18,575 nt of DNA from Trichomonas tenax. Its lineage: Eukaryota; Parabasalia; Trichomonadida; Trichomonadidae. Location of the stretch: positions 1-18,575 of the forward strand of contig JALKBU010001002.1 of NCBI GenBank assembly GCA_023091735.1. Direction: 5' to 3'. The position numbers and the translations under genes were made by a program. This document shows positions 1 to 8,189 of this stretch, in pieces. Under the pieces are notes generated by a model. It had not been told where the DNA came from, did not search any database, and was given only the letters and a program-made list of their open reading frames with translations. Each line of letters begins with the position of its first letter. Within the stretch, counting starts at the first letter, position 1.

Positions 1-1
1 A

Positions 2-980
2 GTTTTACATAGAATAGAAAGTAAGAAGTTTAGTGTTGATCGAAATAGTAATCTTTATTATAATACTATATCTCTAATGTTAATAGCACATCTCCAAAAC
101 ATTACGAATACACTATTCAAACATAAATCTTAAGATACAGATGTGAAAAAATATTAAAACTAATATGGAAAGTGTTAAAACTAATGTTACCGATATTAGT
201 GCGAAACTTGATAACAAACTTGATAAAGGTAATAACGAGATCATATATGTACATGAGATTAAAGGATTTGTTAACAAATGAAATTGATGCTTATGTGTAT
301 ACTACTGATGGTGTTCAAGCAATTAAACCACCAACATTTACAGGAGGTCTGATTACGAATAATGATATAATATATATCGAACCAAATTCGAATAATAGAT
401 TAAATATAATTGAAGAATTAAATAATAAATCTGATATTAATCATACACATAATAAATTCGAATCATTACAAGTAGATGATATAAATATTAAAAATCATTT
501 GCGAATTAGAAATAACGATATATTAGAGTTTATATATCCAATAGGTTCTATCTATACATCTTTTAATAATACTAATCCATATGATTTATTTGGATTTGGT
601 GTTTGGACACAAATTACAGATAGATTCTTATATTATGCTAATAGTAGTAATCAAATAGGTGGTTCTAAAAAGATATCTGTTAGTAACTTACCACAACATA
701 ACCATAACTATATGTGGCAAGATGTTAATTCTGGTAGTTTTAAAGCAGGTGCTGTTACATATGGTGATTATTGGGCACCAGAATTAGTATTTGATGATAA
801 AAATACATTTATACACACATATGATAATCCAGAATTTAAAATACAGATTATATGCCACCATATATTACAGTGTATGCTTGGTATAGAATTAATTAAAACT
901 ATTCTGCTGGTAGACAAAAGAATCCAAGAATAAATAAGAAACAATCTAAAGAAGAAGATTCAGAAATAGGTTATGATTAA
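2..980 (+). pseudogene. Decayed phage tail-fibre/collar-like gene (virus or Maverick-type remnant)
   Basis: At least three reading frames must be joined to recover one protein. The first frame (2-133) is open from the window edge to a TAA. The next piece (ATG at 165, TGA at 280) reads like a coiled repeat with KTN and KLDNKLDK. The long piece runs from about 250 to 840 and carries the tail-collar signature: YPIGSIYTSFNNTNP, then GVWTQITDRFL, GGSKKISVSNLPQHNHN. A further shift near 840-850 restores the typical ending MPPYITVYAWYRIN, followed by a TAA (894-896) and a still recognisable basic tail that ends at 978-980. Such C-termini are well known in phage short tail fibres and baseplate gp10-like proteins. 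Finding one in a eukaryotic window suggests a remnant of a large virus or a Maverick/Polinton-like element, but no capsid, polymerase or integrase gene is visible here. No intact product is expected. The 5' end is outside the window. Confidence 0.75.
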
Positions 981-1120
981 TTAATTAAGAAATATATTAT
1001 TTTTATTTTTAAACTTAACTTCTGTATTAAACAACTTCTGTAATCTCTCTGGGAAAGAATATTGATATGTATAACTTGAAATTTATTAGATAGAAAATAT
1101 TGATTTTTTTTAATTATTTT

Positions 1121-1465
1121 TTATTTTTGTTTGGAATTTATATTGGGAATTGAGCTGATAGGAGAACATTTAGCAAAATTTGTCCTACGTCCAAATTTTG
1201 CTAAATGTTTATAACTAACTAGTTCTGCAAATGTTTTAACAATTCCAAATGTCTTTTTATACTTATCTTTCCCGTCAGACAAAAGGAAATCATCAATTGA
1301 AGGATAATTTTTCATTATAAAGTCTTTCATGTTCATTTTATCTTCTGCAGGCTTATTTTTGAATTCATTATCGATTTCATTTTGTTCATTCATTTCATCT
1401 CTCATCCTTTTTACTTCTTTTACGGCATTATTGTATTTTCTGAGTGCAGCCTTACATTTCTTCAG
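1121..1465 (-). pseudogene. Coiled-coil gene fragment, unknown family
   Basis: The ATG-started frame is 1405 to 1121 (94 codons, TAA stop). The same frame stays open upstream to about 1465, reading a lysine-rich helical stretch (LKKCKAALRKYNNAVKEVKRM) just before that ATG. This suggests the 3' part of a longer gene rather than a small complete one. The N-terminal half is charged and probably coiled coil; the C-terminal half has NYPSIDDFLL and KTFAELVSYKHLAKF. The other side of the break is a plus-strand gene fragment with quite different codon use, so the junction near 1447-1465 looks like a rearrangement point. An 18-bp inverted repeat lies inside the C-terminal codons. I do not recognise the family and assign no function. 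It could also be a real small gene. Confidence 0.4.
1165..1209. repeat. Perfect 18-bp inverted repeat with 9-nt spacer
   Basis: AACATTTAGCAAAATTTG at 1165-1182 is exactly complementary to 1192-1209, separated by TCCTACGTC. The complementarity stops sharply at both outer edges. It lies near the 3' end of the minus-strand fragment, where it encodes LAKFGRRTNFAKC. It could form a hairpin in RNA from either strand, and it could be a fold-back scar of DNA repair. Confidence 0.9.
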
Positions 1466-1935
1466 AGTTAGATGATATCAGTTCTGAAAATGAAAACATT
1501 GCTGCTATCAATGCTCAGTTCGACAAAGATGAAGATGAAGAAAAAATTGGCCGATCAGAAATTGTTGACATTGAAGAAGGTGCTTTGAACACAATCTACG
1601 ACTTCAAATACCAAGTCATGGAGAAGCCATTCAGAGTCAACAAACCAGTTTTGGCAATGGAATTCAAGAAGTACTACGATATGATCGACCTTATCATCGA
1701 CTCCCAAACAATCGACTACATCATCTGTTTCCTTAACACTTGCGCAGTTTTCGCTGCTATGGCATTCGGCTGATATATCTCAGCTCTTCTTCAAACAACA
1801 ACTGATGAAGCAAACTACAAGGTCATGATTCTCGACAACAACACATGTGCATGGACTGAATACTTTACAAACATCTCAAGCTTCAACACAACTACTTGCC
1901 CAAGATATGAAACACCGAAGCTCTCATTCACTTAA
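1447..1935 (+). pseudogene. Membrane-protein gene fragment interrupted by one TGA
   Basis: The frame has no ATG at its beginning. The apparent GTG start at 1444 directly follows an in-frame TGA, and the first ATG is well inside. The protein begins with an acidic stretch (DKDEDEE), then YDFKYQVMEKPFRVNKPV, then a hydrophobic segment (IDYIICFLNTCAVFAAMAFG) that ends at a TGA (1771-1773). The same frame then continues as YISALLQTTTDEANYKV with cysteines and possible N-glycosylation sites to a TAA at 1933-1935. Both halves use strongly C-ending codons, unlike the neighbours. This suggests a piece of one well-expressed gene copied here without its 5' part. The family is not recognised. The TGA is most simply a nonsense mutation, possibly from GGA. 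Confidence 0.6.
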
Positions 1936-2420
1936 TCATTCGGAATATTGTTATTTATTTTCTGTAAATTATACATATATTTTATCTCATTTTTCTTTTT
2001 TTTTTTGATAACGATTTTGAAAAAATATTTGACAGCAAACTTTACATGTCAAAAATATTATAACATCGTTTAAAGCTCACTGCTGATATTATTCTATGAA
2101 TAATTCACTTTTTGTTGACATTTTTATAGAAAAAGACTTCATATTATTTTATATTTTTTTCAATATTTTATCATATTGCCTTGTTTTTATCAAATCTATT
2201 ATCTGCAGGAAAATGGTAGTCTATACATAAGTTCAGAGAACTTGGCATTTTTCAAATTTTTAAAGTCGTTGTTTTTAGTTATGTGAATGATATATTGAGT
2301 TAAATCTTTAATATATTATAGATCTAAACACACATATTGTATAAAATAAGTATGAAATGAAAATAATAATCCTAATATAGTAAAAAATGAGCTTGTATAA
2401 GAAGGCTAATTTGGGACATA
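1936..2420. other. AT-rich intergenic spacer upstream of Rpn8
   Basis: I see no coding signal here. It contains a T-rich tract (about 1987-2006), a TAACGAT at 2009-2015 that resembles Myb sites known from trichomonads, and one TTTACATGTC at 2041-2050. The latter is identical to motifs in other spacers of the window. None is close enough to the Rpn8 ATG to be its core promoter. Confidence 0.5.
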
Positions 2421-2438
2421 AAAAAGTGCCAAAAAATA
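2421..2438 (+). promoter_or_regulatory. Core promoter/initiator-like element of Rpn8
   Basis: AAAAAGTGCCAAAAAATA ends directly at the Rpn8 ATG. The identical 18 nt occurs in front of the ATG of the histone-fold gene on the minus strand (3938-3955). Trichomonad transcripts usually start only a few nucleotides before the ATG, so this is a plausible initiator region. Function is inferred only from the shared sequence and position. Confidence 0.6.
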
Positions 2439-3380
2439 ATGATTACACAGAATAAGCGGAATGAGATTAACAAAGCGGCCGTACATCCGATAGTCCTCCT
2501 CTCTATTGCCGACCACCATAACCGTGTTGTCCCTCAAGGCCAAAAAAGAGTCATTGGAATCTTGCTTGGCGATATTTACAAAGGACAAGCAAATATTTTC
2601 CAATGTTTTGGTGTTCCTTTCGAAGAAGACCCTGTAGATTCCTCGGTTTGGTGGTTTGATACAAATTTTATTGAAGAAATGTTTACATTGCATAAAAAAG
2701 TCACGTTAAAAGAGAAAATTATCGGTTGGTACAGTTCTTTAGCGACTGTTTCCAAGAATGATCTCGAAATACATCGAAAAATGAGCGAATATTGCCCAGA
2801 TATAGATCCAATCTTTTTAACAACAGATGTTGGCGCTTCCGATCCACACGAGATCCCAGCGTGCGCCTTTCTCGGTGCTGAACGTGTGAGAAGAGACGGA
2901 CAACCAATTGTTACTTCTTTTAGAAATATTCCAACTTCAGTTCAATTTCTTGAAGTCGAAGAAATCGGTGTTGAGCATCTTCTCAGGGATATTAAGGATG
3001 TAGATATGTCAGCAATCGGTTGTACGCTTACAAATAGTATTCATGGTTTAGCGGCTTTAGAACATCGGTTGAGAGCAATATCACAGTATCTCGGTGATGT
3101 TATAGAAGGAAAATTGCAATTAGATAATGAAATTCTTGGCGTTATTCAATCAATATTCAATTTATTACCGAATTTCGAGCTTAAAGAAACAGTCGACGCA
3201 TTAAATATGAAATCAGACGATGCTACATTCTTAATTTTCATATCTCAGCTTTGTAGAAGTGTTGTTTCTTTGCATGAATTAGTTAATGATCGACATCCTC
3301 CGTTATCAAAAAAAGACGACAAGAACACGACAAATCTAGCAAGTAGCGATGATGATGTCAACATTCATGTTTTTTTATAA
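2439..3380 (+). CDS. RPN8: 26S proteasome regulatory subunit Rpn8 (PSMD7-like, MPN domain)
   Basis: The 313-residue product matches Rpn8 along its length. An MPN domain starts with VHPIVLLSIADHHNRV (about 15-30), followed by VIGILLGD, VPFEEDPVDSSVWWFD and IIGWYSS. The strongly conserved EEIGVEHLLRDIKD comes next, then a helical C-terminal part with NLLPNFELKETV and LCRSVVSLHELVND. Rpn8 pairs with the deubiquitinase Rpn11 in the proteasome lid and has no metalloprotease activity itself. Consistently, the histidines of the JAMM zinc motif are absent (GWYSSLATVSKND). The length is close to human PSMD7, but the lysine-rich tail of the human protein is replaced by a short polar, aspartate-containing tail. 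The start is the ATG right after the shared 18-nt promoter element; the stop is TAA. The gene converges on the histone-fold gene. Confidence 0.93.
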   Translation: MITQNKRNEINKAAVHPIVLLSIADHHNRVVPQGQKRVIGILLGDIYKGQANIFQCFGVPFEEDPVDSSVWWFDTNFIEEMFTLHKKVTLKEKIIGWYSSLATVSKNDLEIHRKMSEYCPDIDPIFLTTDVGASDPHEIPACAFLGAERVRRDGQPIVTSFRNIPTSVQFLEVEEIGVEHLLRDIKDVDMSAIGCTLTNSIHGLAALEHRLRAISQYLGDVIEGKLQLDNEILGVIQSIFNLLPNFELKETVDALNMKSDDATFLIFISQLCRSVVSLHELVNDRHPPLSKKDDKNTTNLASSDDDVNIHVFL

Positions 3381-3641
3381 TCGAATAAGATATTTTGTCT
3401 AACTCTCTATGAATATATAAAAATATTGTATAATTTGTTGATAATTATCAAGCTGCCATATATTATTTCCTTGTTTTTAATACTTGATTTTTTTTTTTGA
3501 ATTTGATTCTGATGAGATTATGAGCTTGGGCAAGCAACAGAGTCCGATGCTAGGTTATTTAATCGTTTGATAGTTTTGAGAAACAATTTTGATAAATTGT
3601 AAAAGTAAATGGTAATTGAGATACAAACAGTTTTATTAGAA

Positions 3642-3935
3642 TCAGTTGTTCTTTTGCATATCTTCTGCAAATTCGGAAAAATCAGGTAATTCATCTGCAA
3701 CCGAATCAAATCCGAGGAATCTTAAAGCAGTAATTACACCTTCAGAATCTATATATTGTTTTGAACGTTCTGATTTATCCAAAGAAGCCAAAGCCATCAT
3801 TTCAATAAATTCATTTGTTAATTGATTGAGAAACTCCATACTTCCTTGGCAGAACCTTACATCGGTGCCAGTAATGGCGGATTTGGCCACTGTTTTGACT
3901 CTCTGATATAATCTCTTATCATCATCTTTACTCAT
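3642..3935 (-). CDS. Small histone-fold protein, NC2-beta/Dr1-like
   Basis: With the ATG at 3935 the product is 97 residues. An upstream GTG at 3950 lies inside the promoter element and is not used as a start here. The chain VKTVAKSAITGTDVRFCQ, MEFLNQLTNEFIEMMALAS and YIDSEGVITALRFLGFDSV fits the three helices and two loops of a histone fold. The last block resembles the HVIQALESLGF region of Dr1/NC2-beta, a subunit of the TBP-binding repressor NC2. NF-YB or another CBF/NF-Y-type subunit is the main alternative. If it is NC2-beta it would act in the nucleus with an NC2-alpha partner. The C-terminus is short (ends EDMQKNN), without the long glutamine-rich tail of animal Dr1. The stop is TGA, followed two codons later by TAA. 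It shares a spacer with the divergent 776-residue gene. Confidence 0.65.
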   Translation of the reverse strand: MSKDDDKRLYQRVKTVAKSAITGTDVRFCQGSMEFLNQLTNEFIEMMALASLDKSERSKQYIDSEGVITALRFLGFDSVADELPDFSEFAEDMQKNN

Positions 3936-3937
3936 TA

Positions 3938-3955
3938 TATTTTTTGGCACTTTTT
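3938..3955 (-). promoter_or_regulatory. Core promoter/initiator-like element of histone-fold gene
   Basis: On the minus strand this reads AAAAAGTGCCAAAAAATA, two bases before the ATG at 3935. It is identical over 18 nt to the element before Rpn8. It touches the first copy of the TTTAC motif array at 3953. Confidence 0.6.
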
Positions 3956-4092
3956 ACATGACAAAATAACGATATTGATTTATTTTACAAGACAAAAACA
4001 ACATTTTACCTGACAAATATTATTTACACGACATATTTCGATTTTACACGTCGAATTTAATAATTTACACGACAAAATAATTTTTACATGTC
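3953..4092. promoter_or_regulatory. Seven-copy TTTAC-N-N-G-W-C motif array in a divergent promoter
   Basis: Copies read TTTACATGAC (3953), TTTACAAGAC (3984), TTTACCTGAC (4005), TTTACACGAC (4023), TTTACACGTC (4043), TTTACACGAC (4064) and TTTACATGTC (4083), all in the same orientation. After the first step of 31, the steps are 21, 18, 20, 21 and 19 bp, close to two helical turns. The array fills the 186-bp spacer between the histone-fold gene (-) and the 776-residue gene (+). The same 10-mer TTTACATGTC occurs at 2041, 10521 and 15736. A binding array for a sequence-specific factor is the likely reading; the factor is unknown. A TAACGAT at 3967 overlaps the array. Confidence 0.7.
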
Positions 4093-4121
4093 ATAATTTA
4101 TAATTTTATTGGTAGAAATAA

Positions 4122-6452
4122 ATGAATGATTTTCCATCGAAGCAGTGTCTTCACTTTTTGAAGATGTTTGCTTCATTCAAGGTGGATACATCAGAGCTTT
4201 TAGTTCTCAATGATTTCAGCCACGAAAGCTCTTCACAAATTTTCGATAAATTCAAAGTTCAAATGGAATCGATCAATACAGACTTGGGTAACGTGGATCC
4301 GACATTTGAAATGTTTTACCTCAATGTTTTGGATAAGTTTGAAGACATTTTGAGAAATCTTTCACGTCCAACAGAAGAAAGAGCGATTTCAGAGGCAACA
4401 TTTATCGAATCTATAATGAATTTCACGAAAATAATCGTTTATGCAAAGCCAAATTCGATATTTATGACATCAATTTGTGGAAAAGTTGAAAAAATCATCA
4501 AAACACATACTGATTCCAAATACATATCATGTTTCTGCAGAATTTTCATTATTTGTCAGATTTTTATCCTGCAATACGATAATAGCTCTTCAATTCAACA
4601 TATCGAAGATTTAATCACTTTAGCAGACTATCATTGCGAGATTCTCTACAAATATATCACTCAAACAAAAAGTCCATCATTCAATTTTATTCAAATGTTT
4701 TTATCTCCAAATTATATTTCTGATAATAGTTCAAAAAGCAGATCAATTACGTCAGAAATCATTTTATTACCTTCGCTTTATCCATTAATCTCCGCTGGAA
4801 CAGTAAATTCATATCAACACGTCATACAGAAAATATTTGCGATGATTCGTCATTTTATTTACGTTTTTACTGTTAAAGAGAAAGTGGAAATAGATGACTA
4901 TGTGTTGTTATCATACTTTTTATCATCAGGTGATCTTTTTAGAGGCTGCTTTTGCCATTATTTATCGATTCTTTTGTACAATAACAGATGCTTCGAAACG
5001 GTAACAAAATTCTTCACAAAACTTCACATAAAGGTTGCTGCCGCAATTTTTAGACAAATATTTGCATTAAATACAACATTAGAATTTTCATACTTAATTA
5101 AGAATCGTGGAGAGTATATTGCACAAGAAGCAGCTGCTGTGCAGCAATATATTGACGATGAAACATATCTTGCGCTCACATTTCACAGTGAATGGGAAAA
5201 AATTAATCTAACTTTTCTTTCAAGGAAAATTAACACCGAAATACTCATATCTCAGCTCTTTACCATATATTCTTTATTAGCGAGACTGAATTCATTTCCA
5301 ATTTTCGAATTTACAGAAAGAATTAATACAAAAATCAAACAATTAACAATAATGATGACAGAGATATTGCATATATCAGAGAAAAGAGAAATATATTGCA
5401 ATCACTTGGCCCTCAAAGTTTTGGCGAATGTTTTCCTTCAAGTTTACGAAATTTTCGATAAAATCGCAAATGAAAGATTTCTCAACACAAACATTGTTTA
5501 CGACTTCATGATGAAGTCTTTGAACATGGTTTTTTACGCGAATATTACACCAGACTTCTACGCGGTCCAAGAGGCCCTCATTAGGCAATTAGAAACAGGA
5601 ATTGATTTCATGACAAGAAGACATTTGATGAATCGCATCGCAGAAGAAAAAGACCAAAAGTTTATGGTCCTTAAAGGCTATTTAGTTCATATTATGGATA
5701 TCAAACCATGCCCAGTTCCAATTTCTTCGTTTATAGATTTAATACAAATCGAAAGTATAATGACATATTCCATTGCGTGCAAACTTATGGAGAATATCAT
5801 TTCTAATGAAAATGCTGTTAGTATATTCCAAGATTTGTTAGAGATGATGCATGCTGCCGAAAACAAATCTGTTAAACCAGTACAGAATGAAGCAAATATC
5901 AGAACACTGATGAGATTCTTAATTGCTTTTGCGAAAGGCTTTAAAAACTCCAAAAATGAAACAATATCATCATCAAAGATATTCGATGAAATTGTTGAAA
6001 TCTTGAATGATTTCATCAGAAGATCAGATATATCGCAGAGATTAGTTGGCCCTGTTACTTATTTGCTGCTTGTTTTCTCAGAGAAGAAAGGCCACATTTT
6101 AATAAGAGAAAGCGTTCTAGTTGATTTCATTACTAACATTTTGCACTTAGAAAGGTTCCTTGCTGACGCAACTCTGCAGTTTGAGATCCTCTTCTGGAAG
6201 TTAAATCGAACAAAGCATGAATTTAACTTAGATGCAGTGTTATGCAGCAAATCAACGAAAATAATGGAATTCGTTGAAGAATACAATTCTACATTCAACG
6301 CAGATGTTGATTCAGCAGCCGTTTTAATAGATGACGAAATAGAGTTCTATCCAAAGCTATTCTGGAAACAGATTCCTTATGAATTTTGTGTTTTTGATAA
6401 TACAATCGTTCAGAATCCTCTCGTGTTCACAGAAGATCCTGAAACTAAGTAA
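4122..6452 (+). CDS. Large all-helical protein, function unknown
   Basis: The product is 776 residues, from the ATG at 4122 (about 30 nt after the last promoter motif) to a TAA. It lacks a signal peptide or a convincing transmembrane helix. The sequence is an almost unbroken series of amphipathic helices with scattered leucine, isoleucine and phenylalanine, as in HEAT/ARM-like or exportin-like scaffolds, but I could not find a repeat that identifies a family. The C-terminus carries an acidic stretch (LIDDEIEFYPKLFW). Codon use and intactness indicate an active gene. The divergent arrangement with a putative transcription factor subunit could mean shared control. No function is proposed. Confidence 0.8.
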   Translation: MNDFPSKQCLHFLKMFASFKVDTSELLVLNDFSHESSSQIFDKFKVQMESINTDLGNVDPTFEMFYLNVLDKFEDILRNLSRPTEERAISEATFIESIMNFTKIIVYAKPNSIFMTSICGKVEKIIKTHTDSKYISCFCRIFIICQIFILQYDNSSSIQHIEDLITLADYHCEILYKYITQTKSPSFNFIQMFLSPNYISDNSSKSRSITSEIILLPSLYPLISAGTVNSYQHVIQKIFAMIRHFIYVFTVKEKVEIDDYVLLSYFLSSGDLFRGCFCHYLSILLYNNRCFETVTKFFTKLHIKVAAAIFRQIFALNTTLEFSYLIKNRGEYIAQEAAAVQQYIDDETYLALTFHSEWEKINLTFLSRKINTEILISQLFTIYSLLARLNSFPIFEFTERINTKIKQLTIMMTEILHISEKREIYCNHLALKVLANVFLQVYEIFDKIANERFLNTNIVYDFMMKSLNMVFYANITPDFYAVQEALIRQLETGIDFMTRRHLMNRIAEEKDQKFMVLKGYLVHIMDIKPCPVPISSFIDLIQIESIMTYSIACKLMENIISNENAVSIFQDLLEMMHAAENKSVKPVQNEANIRTLMRFLIAFAKGFKNSKNETISSSKIFDEIVEILNDFIRRSDISQRLVGPVTYLLLVFSEKKGHILIRESVLVDFITNILHLERFLADATLQFEILFWKLNRTKHEFNLDAVLCSKSTKIMEFVEEYNSTFNADVDSAAVLIDDEIEFYPKLFWKQIPYEFCVFDNTIVQNPLVFTEDPETK

Positions 6453-6871
6453 TGTTTTGTTTATTATATTAGTGAATAAAGTTTTTAGTTTAAATCATTA
6501 CAGCAACACCCGCATCATGAAAGATAAATGAAATATAAAATCATAAAAAAATGCTTTTCAAGTGAAGAAAAATTTGCTTCTATTGATGATTGATATTGAA
6601 TTTTATAAGAGTAGAATTGATTCTAAAACACTGAATAGACATATAGATCGGAGTGTATATAGAAGAACTTGATCCTTAAAGTTATAATGGTTCATTTGAA
6701 GAAGAAAATTTCCTTTGAAAATCTATGAAAATCAATTTTTATTGTTTCATTTTCTTTTGTGTTATTTTTTATGAAACCAAATCATTTTACAGCAGATATT
6801 GATATATTAAGTTTTGAAGATTGAAAAAGAAGTATTTCTATAACCAAATAATATATTTACATAACAAAAAA
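6453..6871. other. Intergenic spacer between convergent genes
   Basis: AT-rich sequence without coding signal. AATAAAG at about 6475 on the plus strand could serve as a poly(A) signal for the 776-residue gene (trichomonad signals are UAAA-like and overlap or follow the stop). I see nothing else. Confidence 0.4.
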
Positions 6872-8173
6872 TTAATTGAAGACTGATGGCGGTTCATAGA
6901 GTCCAAAAAGCTCTATCATTGGTGTGTAGAGACCGCCTCTCTTTTTGACATTCCTTAGTCTAAATCTAACATATCTAAACATAGGAGATGTCGTGGGAAG
7001 AATCCAAGTGTGAGTTTTCTCGTTTCCTCCCATTTCAGTGTTTTCGTCTTTGTTGTCGATCTCAGTCCACGTTATTTTGTCGTTAGATCCCTCCCAAGTG
7101 TAGCTGACAGGGTAATCCCAATATGAGGACTCGCTGCCACTGCACATCGTGTACGCAGCCATCGCAATTCTCGCCGTTTTGAAGTCGAAACAAACCCAAG
7201 AATCTTCGTGCTCAGCGAGATACCACTTCGACGGCGGACTCGAATACCTGATCAAATTATGAGCAGGAACAGAGCACTCCCCATCCTTAGAAACAGTGAC
7301 GTCAACGACACCTATTTCGATCGGATTTTTCATATTTGTTACATGCTCGGTGATATATGTGAATATTCCTTTGAATGGATCGCTCATGAATGGTACTTGT
7401 ATATTGTAATGAATATAACGCGAACTGATTTGTTTTTTCTGGTGTTTGCATCGCAATCTCTGTGAAATCTCTTCCCAAAGGCCTTCTATCTCCACGAAAT
7501 CTTGAGGATTGACGAACTTCGAGAAATTAGCAATGATATTTTCACTCAAACATTGATATTTGACTTTGGACAACAAAATTTTGAATTGATTTCCTCTTTT
7601 AATGATAAGGTCTGTTATAAATAGGTATAAATCATCCTCTGATTCTATTTTGAGACTTGGATGACAAAGAATTGCTGATAAAGTTTCTAATCTTAAATTA
7701 AAAAGCGTATCTTTCTTTATAGCATAAAAATTCGATGCTATATACTGTATTTCCTTTGTCACATCGCGCCCATTTTCCATTTTTTCTTCTAATGTCGGCA
7801 CTGCATTTTCAATCGAGAGTTTTTTTGTGTTTAGAAACGAAAAAGCGTTAACAATTTCGATGTTTTCGAGAATGGAACCAACTTTCCTCAAGAAAATCGA
7901 TTCCTGAACGTTGGCCACGACTTCATTGCCGTGCATTAAACTAAAAACGAGATTGAAGTAACCCTTGGGGTCAGGAATGTCTATGATAAACGAATTTATG
8001 GTATTATCTTGAATTCTTAGATTTGCAATTTTTGGAGAAACAAATTCTGCAAAAATTGACGAACAATGATAGTTTTTGCCGCCAACAATGAACGTGAAAT
8101 CTTTCTCCAACTGTTGTGCGGCGATTTTCTTCAGTCCATCCGCAGACAAAGTCAAAGAACTCAAATCATACAT
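6872..8173 (-). CDS. BTB/POZ and F5/8 type C (discoidin-like) domain protein
   Basis: With the ATG at 8173 the product is 433 residues (MYDLSSLT...). The TTG at 8188 lies within the initiator-like motif and is not used as a start here. Residues about 22-115 look like a BTB/POZ fold (DFTFIVGGKNYHCSSIFAEFVS, then FNLVFSLMHGNEV). A helical BACK-like stretch follows to about 240. Residues about 275-430 fit a discoidin-type beta-sandwich: SSPPSKWYLAEHEDSWVCFDF, YPVSYTWEGSNDKITWTEID, MFRYVRFRLR. This BTB plus F5/8C architecture is a large expanded family in trichomonads. Without a signal peptide it is likely cytoplasmic, with the BTB domain dimerising or docking to a cullin and the C-terminal domain binding a ligand. 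The role is inferred from architecture only. It is convergent with the upstream-coordinate 776-residue gene. Confidence 0.88.
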   Translation of the reverse strand: MYDLSSLTLSADGLKKIAAQQLEKDFTFIVGGKNYHCSSIFAEFVSPKIANLRIQDNTINSFIIDIPDPKGYFNLVFSLMHGNEVVANVQESIFLRKVGSILENIEIVNAFSFLNTKKLSIENAVPTLEEKMENGRDVTKEIQYIASNFYAIKKDTLFNLRLETLSAILCHPSLKIESEDDLYLFITDLIIKRGNQFKILLSKVKYQCLSENIIANFSKFVNPQDFVEIEGLWEEISQRLRCKHQKKQISSRYIHYNIQVPFMSDPFKGIFTYITEHVTNMKNPIEIGVVDVTVSKDGECSVPAHNLIRYSSPPSKWYLAEHEDSWVCFDFKTARIAMAAYTMCSGSESSYWDYPVSYTWEGSNDKITWTEIDNKDENTEMGGNEKTHTWILPTTSPMFRYVRFRLRNVKKRGGLYTPMIELFGLYEPPSVFN

Positions 8174-8175
8174 TA

Positions 8176-8186
8176 TGAAAAGTGAC
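8176..8186 (-). promoter_or_regulatory. Initiator-like motif before BTB/F5-8C gene
   Basis: On the minus strand TCACTTTTCATA sits directly before the ATG at 8173. It fits the TCA-Py-T/A initiator known from Trichomonas vaginalis. CACTTTTCA recurs exactly before the ATG of the glycosyltransferase-like gene (12677-12685). Confidence 0.55.
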
Positions 8187-8189
8187 AAA

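Noticed and set aside
2406..2907. Minus-strand frames opposite Rpn8
   Set aside because: Shadows of a clearly recognised plus-strand gene.
2009..3975. TAACGAT Myb-type sites at 2009 and 3967
   Set aside because: A similar sequence also occurs by chance inside the decayed tail-fibre gene (about 514), so no functional claim is made.
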